Assembly: GCF_025961575.1 (NCBI RefSeq)
Contig: NZ_JAOQNX010000003.1
Coordinates: forward strand, 62,001-126,000
Direction of reading: 5' to 3'
Source: Rhodoblastus acidophilus
Lineage (GTDB): Bacteria > Pseudomonadota > Alphaproteobacteria > Rhizobiales > Beijerinckiaceae
DNA length: 64,000 bases
The position numbers were made by a program, and so were the translations under genes. The notes beneath the pieces are model-generated. The model had not been told where the DNA came from. It made no database searches and saw only the letters and a program-made list of their open reading frames with translations. This document shows positions 9,109-17,292 of this stretch, piece by piece. Numbering within the stretch: the stretch's first letter is position 1; every line of letters begins with the position of its first letter.

Positions 9109-9551
9109 CGGGACCGCCGGCCGAAATTGGCCCGCATGGCGTCGAATTTCGCCCTCTGCTCGGGATTGAGGCTGTTATAGAAATCGAGCAGTTTCGGGCT
9201 GGCGGCGTTGAGCGCGTCGAGCTGGGCCTGGGCCATGGCCTTGCGGAAGTCGAGCGCGCCCTGCAGCGCGCCCAGATCGGGTTTTCGCTCGCACAGGCTG
9301 GAGCGCGCATCGGCGACCGCCTTGGCTTGCGCGTCGCGATAGTCCCTCAACTTGGCTTTCTGATCGTCGCCGAGCAGCAGCGCCGTCCCCAGCGTGCTCA
9401 AAATATTCTGGTCGCGGGCGTCGGCGTCGGGCTCGGGGGAGGCCGCGCAGATCCTGTCGAGGGCGGCGCTGTCGCGATCGGGGTCAGTCTGGGCGGCGAG
9501 CGCGGCGGGCGCCAGCAGCAGAAGCAAGGCGCTGGTCCGGATCGTCCTCAT
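9105..9551 (-). CDS. Spy/CpxP-like LTXXQ-motif periplasmic protein
   Basis: A 148-residue protein with a signal peptide (MRTIRTSALLLLLAPAALAA) and a helical body ending in LNPEQRAKFDAM, a fit to the LTXXQ motif of Spy/CpxP proteins. Those proteins bind unfolded or surplus envelope proteins or sense envelope and metal stress. The start at 9551 is preferred over one nine codons upstream because it gives a proper signal peptide and follows a GGGGTGGGG tract. It is the first gene of a two-gene operon with the small exported protein. Confidence 0.75.
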   Translation of the reverse strand: MRTIRTSALLLLLAPAALAAQTDPDRDSAALDRICAASPEPDADARDQNILSTLGTALLLGDDQKAKLRDYRDAQAKAVADARSSLCERKPDLGALQGALDFRKAMAQAQLDALNAASPKLLDFYNSLNPEQRAKFDAMRANFGRRSR

Positions 9552-9692
9552 TCCCCACCCCTTTTTGCGCCAACGCAAGTTTCCGCGGCTTGTTCCGCGT
9601 CGCGGCTACGACTCACGGAGGAGGGCGCAAGATTTCATTTGCATGACGTGTCAATGAAGCGTTACAGGACTGAAAGTTGGGAGACGTTGGTG

Positions 9693-10931
9693 ATGCAGTC
9701 CTACAAGCCCGGCAAGGCCGCGTTCATTTTCATCTTCATCACGGCCGCGCTCGATGTGCTCGCTCTTGGCATTATTGTCCCGGTCCTGCCGAAACTGATC
9801 GTTTCTTTCCGGGATGGCGACTTTTCCGCGGCCTCGCGCTGGGTCGGCTATTTTGGCATCGCCTGGGCGATGGCGCAGTTCATGTGCCAGCCGGTGCTGG
9901 GCGCCCTGTCCGACCGCTTCGGCCGCCGTCCGGTGGTCCTGCTCTCCAATATCGGCCTCGGCGTCGATTATCTGGTGATGGCGCTGGCCCCGAGCCTGAC
10001 CTGGCTGTTCATCGGCCGCCTCGCCTCCGGCGCCGCCGCCGCCAGTTTCTCCACCGCGCAAGCCTATATCGCCGACATCACCCCGGCGGATAAACGCGCG
10101 GCCAAATTCGGCCTGCTCGGCGCGGTGTTCGGCGTCGGTTTTACCATTGGCCCGGCGCTCGGCGGCTGGCTTGGCGGCATCGACCTGCGACTGCCGTTCT
10201 GGGCTGCGGCGGGTTTCAGCCTGGCGAACGCCGTCTATGGCTATTTCGTTCTGCCGGAATCGCTAGCCCCGGAAAACCGCACGAAGAAATTCGTCTGGCG
10301 CAGCGCCAGCGTGTTCGGCGCCCTCAAATTCATCCGCCGCGATTCCGCGCTGGCGGCGATCGTCCTCGCGATCTTCCTGTCGCTGCTGGCGCATGAATCG
10401 CTGCCGAGCCTGTTCGTGCTCTACACCGACTACCGCTATCACTGGACCCCGACCGAGACCGGCCTCGCGCTCGCTGGCGTCGGCATTTTCCAGACCCTCG
10501 TCGCCGGCGGCCTGGTGCGTCATGCGGTGAAGCGGTTCGGCGAAACCCCCTCGGCGGTCGCCGGCCTGGTGTTCGGCGTCCTCGGCTTCGTCGGCTTCGC
10601 CGTCGCGCCGGTCGGCTGGGCCTTCCTCGCCGCGATCCCGCTGATCGCTTTGTGGAGCCTCGCGGCGCCGGCCATGCAGTCCATGGCCACCCGCTTTGTC
10701 GGCGTCTCCGAGCAGGGCGCGCTGCAAGGCGCGGTGTCGAGCCTGCGCGGGGTGTCTGGCATGATCGGCCCGATCACCTTCACCCAATTGCTCGCCTTTG
10801 AAATCTCCAAGGGCCATATGCCCGGCATGGCCTATGGCCTGTCCGCCCTGCTGTGCTCGTTCAGCTTCCTGGTGGTCGTGGCCTTGGCGCGGCGCGGCGT
10901 CATGAAGGATGTGACGGCGGCGGCTCCGTAA
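9693..10931 (+). CDS. MFS multidrug/tetracycline-type efflux transporter
   Basis: A 412-residue, 12-TM major facilitator of the TetA/DHA1 kind. Motif A is visible between TM2 and TM3 (GALSDRFGRRPVVLLSN) and motif C-like GFTIGPALGGWLG lies in TM5. The start at 9693 follows a GGGAG at about the right distance; an alternative ATG at 9654 would add 13 residues. The subfamily exports drugs by proton antiport, but the substrate cannot be named and resistance should not be assumed. No TetR-type regulator is adjacent. Confidence 0.85.
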   Translation: MQSYKPGKAAFIFIFITAALDVLALGIIVPVLPKLIVSFRDGDFSAASRWVGYFGIAWAMAQFMCQPVLGALSDRFGRRPVVLLSNIGLGVDYLVMALAPSLTWLFIGRLASGAAAASFSTAQAYIADITPADKRAAKFGLLGAVFGVGFTIGPALGGWLGGIDLRLPFWAAAGFSLANAVYGYFVLPESLAPENRTKKFVWRSASVFGALKFIRRDSALAAIVLAIFLSLLAHESLPSLFVLYTDYRYHWTPTETGLALAGVGIFQTLVAGGLVRHAVKRFGETPSAVAGLVFGVLGFVGFAVAPVGWAFLAAIPLIALWSLAAPAMQSMATRFVGVSEQGALQGAVSSLRGVSGMIGPITFTQLLAFEISKGHMPGMAYGLSALLCSFSFLVVVALARRGVMKDVTAAAP

Positions 10932-11029
10932 ATTTTGGCGCCCCTGGCGGCGCGGACGTCGCAAAACAAATCAAGCGCGTCCATATTAGCGCAACGCGAG
11001 ACGGATCGCGTCCATTCTGGGGTATTGGC

Positions 11030-11308
11030 ATGAACAAGTTTTTCGCCGCCGCGCTCGCCCTGTCTCTCGCGGCGCCTTTCGGTTTGGCCACGCAGGCGCA
11101 GGCCAAGGGCTGCATCCGCGGCGCGATCGCCGGCGGCGTCGCCGGCCACGCGGTCAAGCACACTTGGTCGGGCGCGCTCGCCGGCTGCCTCGCGGCGCGG
11201 CATTATTACAAGCAGAAGCGTCTGCAGCAGCAACAGCAGCAGGGCGGCTATCGTCCCGGCTACAACCCGCCCGGCTATAATCAGCCCGCCCCGTCTCCTT
11301 ACCGCTAA
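11030..11308 (+). CDS. Small exported glycine-rich protein
   Basis: A 92-residue protein with a signal peptide ending around AQA (MNKFFAAALALSLAAPFG...). A short Gly/Ala hydrophobic segment (GAIAGGVAGHAVKHTWSG), which resembles glycine-zipper surface proteins, precedes a Gln run and PGYNPPGYNQP repeats. Two cysteines remain in the mature part. It is probably periplasmic or outer-membrane associated; function unknown. Confidence 0.7.
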   Translation: MNKFFAAALALSLAAPFGLATQAQAKGCIRGAIAGGVAGHAVKHTWSGALAGCLAARHYYKQKRLQQQQQQGGYRPGYNPPGYNQPAPSPYR

Positions 11309-11428
11309 ACCCCAGGTTGTATTTGCTGCGCCCTGTTGCAGAAATGTGATTGTGGCGCGGGGCGCGTCTCACTATGGTTAACCATCTGCTTCCGGGATCA
11401 CTCCGGAACGGATGGGGGAATGGTGGCG

Positions 11429-12007
11429 ATGCGGATTCGCGACGCGTGTCTCGCGGCAGTCTGTCTGCTGGCGATGACCTCCGCCTCCCTTGCCGGAGAC
11501 CCCACCCTGCTCGGCTTCGGCCTCGGCTTTTTCGACGAAACCTTTCTCGATCCGCGCATCGCCTTCTTCAAGGTCGACTACAACCGTCCGCATTATCCGG
11601 CGACGGACATGCGTCTGGAAGTTCATGGCGGCTATAATTTCCTGCCGACGCCGGACATTTATGGTCGCCTGCATCCGACCGCCGGCGTGGAGGTCACCTC
11701 ATCTGGCGGAACCTGGATCGGCGCCGGCATCGCCTATGACGTGAATGTCGGCCCGCTCCATGTCACGCCGAAATTCGAGCCCGGCCTGTTCATGCCCGGC
11801 GACGGCAAAAGGCTGAATTATCCGCTCGAATTCCGCACCCAGCTCGAACTGTCCTATGAATTTGCCGACCGTTCGCGCTTCGGCGTGGCCATCAGCCACC
11901 TGTCCAATGCGCAACTGGCGGAAAAAGTTTACAACAAGCCCAATCCAGGCGCCGACATCATCTCGATCTACTACCGTTTCCCGCTGGAGGCCTGGTTCCC
12001 GGGCTGA
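11429..12007 (+). CDS. pagL: PagL-like lipid A 3-O-deacylase
   Basis: A 192-residue outer-membrane protein with signal peptide (MRIRDACLAAVCLLAMTSASLA) and alternating beta-strand pattern. The segment GVAISHLSNAQL followed by NKPNPGAD matches the PagL active site, where His and Ser of HxSN remove the 3-position acyl chain of lipid A. The C-terminus is aromatic, as in beta-barrel proteins. A GGGGGA ribosome site lies nine bases before 11429; an in-frame ATG at 11420 overlaps it and is less likely. In this lineage it would remodel the lipopolysaccharide. Confidence 0.8.
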   Translation: MRIRDACLAAVCLLAMTSASLAGDPTLLGFGLGFFDETFLDPRIAFFKVDYNRPHYPATDMRLEVHGGYNFLPTPDIYGRLHPTAGVEVTSSGGTWIGAGIAYDVNVGPLHVTPKFEPGLFMPGDGKRLNYPLEFRTQLELSYEFADRSRFGVAISHLSNAQLAEKVYNKPNPGADIISIYYRFPLEAWFPG

Positions 12008-12025
12008 GAGGCGAACCGATTCAGT

Positions 12026-12075
12026 AGCCCTCACCCTGAGGAAGCCGCGAAGCGGCTGTCTCGAAGGGCGGGGGC
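12026..12075 (+). repeat. Dispersed palindromic repeat family B, copy 1
   Basis: The element runs CCCTCACCCTGAGGAAGCCG ... GTCTCGAAGGGCGGGGGCGG with an inner AGCCGC/GCGGCT hairpin. It lies between the convergent pagL and phosphodiesterase genes. Other copies are at 38683, 38795 and 57384. This CCTCATCCTGAGGAG type is widespread in Hyphomicrobiales intergenic DNA. Confidence 0.85.
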
Positions 12076-12104
12076 GGGTCACGACCGCCCCCAATGCGGC
12101 TTTT

Positions 12105-13886
12105 TCATTGCAAAGTCGCGGGCAGGCCGAGCGTGCGGCCGGGATAGCCGGCCGCGTCAAAATAACGCGTCGGTCCCACCTGCTGAAAACTCAGAATTGT
12201 GACGTGGCCCAGCGCGTCGGGCGTTGAAGACACGGCGCCGCGTGTAAAATCGGGCTCGGCGCCATTGGGCATGGCCTCGGTCAGAACCCGGCCGACGAGT
12301 CCGCCCTTGTGGCGAATGTCGAGATCGAGCAGCCGGGCGATGGTCATGCCGATATCCGCATTGCTGGCCGGGGCGAGGTCCACATGGGCGCTGCGGAAAC
12401 TCGGGCCGGCGGCGGCCATGACATTGCGCGTGTCCGCCCGCGAGAACGAGCCGTGCATGCCCTGGCCCTGGCGCAGGCTGGTGTCGGCCACCTGGACGCC
12501 GCAGGCGGTGGGGTCGTCGCATCCGGTGGAAAAGCTGCGGAAATTGACGACCAGCGCCGGGACGGGGGTGACGGCCGCGCCCTTCAGGCCGATTTCGGAA
12601 AATTTTAACGCGCCCGGCACGGGCCCGAGATCGTCGCTGGCGAAAATGCCGCTGACATAGTCCTGCGCCGACAGGATTAGCGCGATTTTCCGCGCCAGCG
12701 CATTGGCGGCGGCGGGGTCCTTCGCTTTGGGGAGATAGATCAGGTCCGAGCCGCCATTGCCGGCGACCACGATTTCGGGGTCCGCGGGATCGTCGCCGAG
12801 CAGGCCATTGCCGCGGCTGGGCGTCGCGCCCGGCTTGACCGGCGCGTTGCCCTTGTCCGGGTCGAAGATCGGCAGCGCCAGGGCGTGGGCGAGGTCGAGC
12901 GCGACAAAGCCGGGCGTCAATTGCCCGGCGGCGACCTTGTCAAAACTCTGCGTCGCCGCCCAACTGGTCGCGCTTTCCTTGGAAATGGTGGAAAAGCCGT
13001 GGTCGGAGGTGACGATCACATCGGTGTCGGCGTCGAGACCCTGCGTCTTCAAGGCGGCGAGCAGGGCGGCGAAATTGTCGTCGGCGTTGCGGATCGCGGC
13101 CAGCGAGGTCGGGCCGTTGATGCCGGGAACGAGCTTTTCCAGCGAATCCGTCTGGGCGTGCTGGGTGCCGTCGGGGTCGCGCGACCAGAACACCATGACA
13201 AACGTCTGGCCGCGCTGCTTGAACCAGGGCAGCACGACCTCGGTCGCGGCGCGGACGAAATCGGCCTGCTGCGCGACATTGGGCATGGCGCGCGGCTTTG
13301 CGACCCCGAGGCCCTTTTCCTCCAGCTTCTTCTGGATTTCGGCGGGCAGGGCGACGCCGGCGTCCTCGTCCGGGCCTGAATGCCCGGTGCTGTCGTCGAT
13401 GACGATGGTCTGACCGTCGCGGGCCAAATGGTCCTGGATCAGCGTCGGCCCGAGCTTGCCGATGGCGGCGGTCGCAAAACCTTTTTGGCGGGCGGCCTGG
13501 AGGATGGTTTCCTCATTCAGGTAATTCCCGTCAAAATTGGCGTCGACATCGCCCAGCACCCGGTCCGATTCCAGGAACGGGGTGACGGTCGGCCCGAAAT
13601 TGGGCAGGAAAATCGGCTTGCCGACAAAGATCGTATTGGAGAAATCGCCGTGATCGCCGGCGAAATGGCCGGTGGCGAGCGCGGCGGCATTGGCGGTGGT
13701 GAAAGTGGGAAACAGCGAATGGCTGTTGGCGAACCGAACCCCGCGCGCAGAAAACGCCGCCAGCGTCGGCGCGGTCTTTTCGTTGACCACGCCGGGCCGC
13801 AGGCCATCGGCGACAAACAGCAGCACATTGGGTTGCGCGCTCGCGGGCAGGGCGTAGAGCGCAAGAAGGCAAAGAAATCGGCGCAT
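12105..13886 (-). CDS. Exported type I phosphodiesterase/alkaline phosphatase-superfamily protein
   Basis: A 593-residue protein with a signal peptide (MRRFLCLLALYALPASA). The metal-site order of the alkaline phosphatase superfamily is visible: FVADGLRPG near the N-terminus, the nucleophile region SLFPTFTTANAAALATGHF (Thr in a TxxN context), a Ser/Gly linker, VIVTSDHGFS in the middle and GMHGSFSR near the C-terminus. It most resembles the PF01663 nucleotide pyrophosphatase/phosphodiesterase group, acting in the periplasm. The exact phosphoester substrate is unknown. The ATG at 13886 has a GGAG upstream; a GTG at 13898 would remove that spacing. Confidence 0.85.
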   Translation of the reverse strand: MRRFLCLLALYALPASAQPNVLLFVADGLRPGVVNEKTAPTLAAFSARGVRFANSHSLFPTFTTANAAALATGHFAGDHGDFSNTIFVGKPIFLPNFGPTVTPFLESDRVLGDVDANFDGNYLNEETILQAARQKGFATAAIGKLGPTLIQDHLARDGQTIVIDDSTGHSGPDEDAGVALPAEIQKKLEEKGLGVAKPRAMPNVAQQADFVRAATEVVLPWFKQRGQTFVMVFWSRDPDGTQHAQTDSLEKLVPGINGPTSLAAIRNADDNFAALLAALKTQGLDADTDVIVTSDHGFSTISKESATSWAATQSFDKVAAGQLTPGFVALDLAHALALPIFDPDKGNAPVKPGATPSRGNGLLGDDPADPEIVVAGNGGSDLIYLPKAKDPAAANALARKIALILSAQDYVSGIFASDDLGPVPGALKFSEIGLKGAAVTPVPALVVNFRSFSTGCDDPTACGVQVADTSLRQGQGMHGSFSRADTRNVMAAAGPSFRSAHVDLAPASNADIGMTIARLLDLDIRHKGGLVGRVLTEAMPNGAEPDFTRGAVSSTPDALGHVTILSFQQVGPTRYFDAAGYPGRTLGLPATLQ

Positions 13887-13935
13887 GAGGGTCTCCACGC
13901 GCCGAGTCTATCCGCTTGAGCGTGACAGATTCACG

Positions 13936-14172
13936 TCATTTCTTGAACGTGGACAGTTCTTTCTGGCTGTAATTCGACAAGTGGCCCTCGGCGGCGGCCT
14001 TGGCGCGCCACAACCGGCGATTCTTCTCCATTTTCATGTCGGGCGCCACCCAGGAGGGCAGGCGCTCCATCTTGTCGCTGCCGCAAGCCGGGCAAATCGC
14101 GGCTTCATCGGACCGCATCAGCAGTTCGGTCTCGGCGTCGCAGGCGGAGCAGTGAAAGGAATAGAGCGGCAT
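13936..14172 (-). CDS. FmdB-family zinc-ribbon protein
   Basis: A 78-residue protein starting MPLYSFHCSACDAE, with a CxxC ... CxxC zinc ribbon (CSAC and CPAC) and a basic helical C-terminus. FmdB/CxxC_CXXC_SSSS proteins are putative small regulators found near amidase genes in some bacteria; the role is unknown. The frame continues open upstream, but the strongly conserved MPLY start fixes the N-terminus. It precedes the phosphodiesterase on the same strand by 49 bp. Confidence 0.85.
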   Translation of the reverse strand: MPLYSFHCSACDAETELLMRSDEAAICPACGSDKMERLPSWVAPDMKMEKNRRLWRAKAAAEGHLSNYSQKELSTFKK

Positions 14173-14325
14173 TGGTGTCCTCGGTTTTTGCCAGAGCGTA
14201 TGCCTAAAGAATAAGCAAAATCCGGGCCAGAGCCCTTTGGCGCTCCCGCGACGGAAAAGTCCGCCGTCGCGAAGAAAGCGCGGGCGAAGAAGGCGCCGTT
14301 TTGTTATAGGCGCGCAATCTTTCCG

Positions 14326-14413
14326 CGTCATGGCCGGACTTGTCCCGGCCATCCCGCCGGGCCGCCGCGCAAGCTGATGGGCGTGGATGCCCGCGACGAG
14401 CGCGGGCATGACG
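14326..14413 (+). repeat. Dispersed palindromic repeat family A, copy 1 (short)
   Basis: The left arm CGTCATGGCCGGACTTGTCC and right arm ending CGCGGGCATGACG form the inverted ends of family A. This copy is 88 bp rather than about 110 and is more diverged. It lies in the divergent gap between the FmdB gene and argC. Confidence 0.75.
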
Positions 14414-14436
14414 GCCCTGGAGATAGAGGAATTCTT

Positions 14437-15357
14437 ATGACCGCCCCGAAAAGACTCTTCATCGATGGCGAAGCCGGAACCACCGGTTTGCAAATTCGCG
14501 AGCGGCTGGAAGGGCGCGCCGATGTGACGCTGGCGTCGATCTCGGCCGAAGATCGCAAGAATCCCGCCGCCAAGGCCGAAATTTTCAAGAACGTCGATCT
14601 TGTCGTGCTCTGTCTGCCCGACGATGCGGCCAAGGAAAGCGTGGCGCTCGCCGACAGTCTGGGCGACAAGGCGCCGAAAATCCTCGACGCGTCCACGGCG
14701 CATCGGGTCGCGCCGGGCTGGACCTATGGTTTTGCGGAACTCTGCGCCGGCCAGGCGGACGCGATCCGCGCGGCGAAACGGGTGGGCAATCCCGGCTGCT
14801 ACGCCACCGGCGCTATCGCCATGCTGCGGCCCCTGATCGACGCCGGCCTGCTGGCGGCGGATGCGACCTACGCCATCAATGCGGTCTCCGGCTATTCCGG
14901 CGGCGGCAAGGCGATGATCGCGGCCTATGAATCCGGAGAGGCCGCGCCGTTCGAGCTTTATGCGCTCGGGCTGGAGCACAAGCATATTCCCGAGATCATG
15001 GCCTATAGCCGACTGTCGGCGCGGCCGCTGTTCGCGCCCTCGGTGGGCAATTTCCGTCAGGGCATGCTGGTCAGCCTGCCGCTGGCGCTGGATGCGCTGC
15101 CGGGCAAGCCTGATGCCGCCGCCCTCGAAGCGGCGCTGCAAAAGCATTATGCCGGAGCGACATATGTGCGGGTGATGGCGCCGGAGCTCGGCGGAAAGCT
15201 CGAGCCGCAGGCGCTGAACAACACCAATGATCTGGAAATCCGGGTCTATGCCAACGAGACCCATCGCCATGCCGTGGTGATTGCAAAACTCGACAATCTC
15301 GGCAAGGGCGCGTCCGGCGCCGCCGTGCAGAACCTGGAGCTGATGCTCGGGCTGTAA
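14437..15357 (+). CDS. argC: N-acetyl-gamma-glutamyl-phosphate reductase (type 2)
   Basis: A 306-residue short-type ArgC that reduces N-acetylglutamyl phosphate with NADPH in arginine synthesis. The dinucleotide loop is IDGEAGTTGLQI, and the catalytic Cys121 sits in VGNPGCYATG. SGYSGGGK and the length of about 306 match the type 2 family. The ATG follows AGATAGAGGA, and the frame runs back into the repeat without family content. It stands alone between a repeat and a terminator. Confidence 0.96.
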   Translation: MTAPKRLFIDGEAGTTGLQIRERLEGRADVTLASISAEDRKNPAAKAEIFKNVDLVVLCLPDDAAKESVALADSLGDKAPKILDASTAHRVAPGWTYGFAELCAGQADAIRAAKRVGNPGCYATGAIAMLRPLIDAGLLAADATYAINAVSGYSGGGKAMIAAYESGEAAPFELYALGLEHKHIPEIMAYSRLSARPLFAPSVGNFRQGMLVSLPLALDALPGKPDAAALEAALQKHYAGATYVRVMAPELGGKLEPQALNNTNDLEIRVYANETHRHAVVIAKLDNLGKGASGAAVQNLELMLGL

Positions 15358-15359
15358 AA

Positions 15360-15392
15360 AAGAAAGAGCCCCCGCGAAGGACGCGGGGGCTC
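15360..15392 (-). terminator. Hairpin terminator between argC and the aminotransferase gene
   Basis: GAGCCCCCGCG (15366-15376) pairs with CGCGGGGGCTC (15382-15392). Read leftward it is followed by TTTCTTTTTT, so it ends the aminotransferase transcript; it may also stop argC reading from the other side, although no T-run follows there. Confidence 0.85.
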
Positions 15393-15402
15393 AACAAAAG
15401 TG

Positions 15403-16617
<1,215 letters not shown>

Positions 16618-16731
16618 CAATCTCGTCCTTATGCTTTGCCCGGCCCGGTAGGAAATCTGTCTTCGGGACCGCGGGACATGCTGTTAGCACCCGGATTGAC
16701 CGGTGTCAGGCGCTTTTTGGCCCGGATCGCG

Positions 16732-17133
16732 TCAGAATTTGTCGTCAACGCTCGGCGGCTTGGGCGCGGGCGCCAATGTCTCGACGGATTCGGATTGCAG
16801 CTTTTTCAGCCGCGCTTGCGCCTTGGTCTTGGCGGCGACCAGATCGGCGTCGTCGGCGGCGGCCTGCGCAGGCGTCTTGACCGGGATGCGCTTCTTTTCC
16901 GGACCGAGGAAGGGGACGAAATCCATTTTCTCCTCGTCCGGACGGCTTTCGCGGATGAAATCGGGACGGTCGCCGGTCGGCGCGGTCAGGCCGATGGCGT
17001 TGGTGACCGCGCGCAGCGGATTGGTCTCCTCGGCCTTGACGGAAACCGAGCCGAGCGCCAGCAGCGCGGCCAGAATCGCGGCGGTTCCGGAGGGGCGGCG
17101 CAATAGCCGTGAAGAAGCGAAAAAATCCGGCAT
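16732..17133 (-). CDS. Exported protein of unknown function
   Basis: A 133-residue protein with an N-terminal signal sequence (LLRRPSGTAAILAALLALGSVSVKA) and a charged, low-complexity mature part containing FIRESRPDEEKMDFVPFLGPEK. I do not recognise a domain, but the layout looks like the short conserved exported proteins common in Hyphomicrobiales. It lies 114 bp ahead of the aminotransferase on the same strand and is divergent from phaC. The true start is well inside a much longer antisense-of-phaC open frame, which is not coding. Confidence 0.6.
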   Translation of the reverse strand: MPDFFASSRLLRRPSGTAAILAALLALGSVSVKAEETNPLRAVTNAIGLTAPTGDRPDFIRESRPDEEKMDFVPFLGPEKKRIPVKTPAQAAADDADLVAAKTKAQARLKKLQSESVETLAPAPKPPSVDDKF

Positions 17134-17292
17134 GGGACCTTGGTTTTCTCTACGTGCGGTATAACCTAATCCAGGTGGGCGTTCGCCCATCGGATCATTG
17201 CTTAAGCAGTCAAATAAAGTCTTATTATGTCTGAAACGGGACGGCGGCTGAAAAGAACCGACAAGAGCCCGGCAACAGGTGAGGGAGCCCCC

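Noticed and set aside
9693-10931. Antibiotic-resistance gene acquired by transfer
   Set aside because: The MFS pump looks TetA-like, but codon use and GC match the surroundings and no mobile element is near; many chromosomal pumps look like this.
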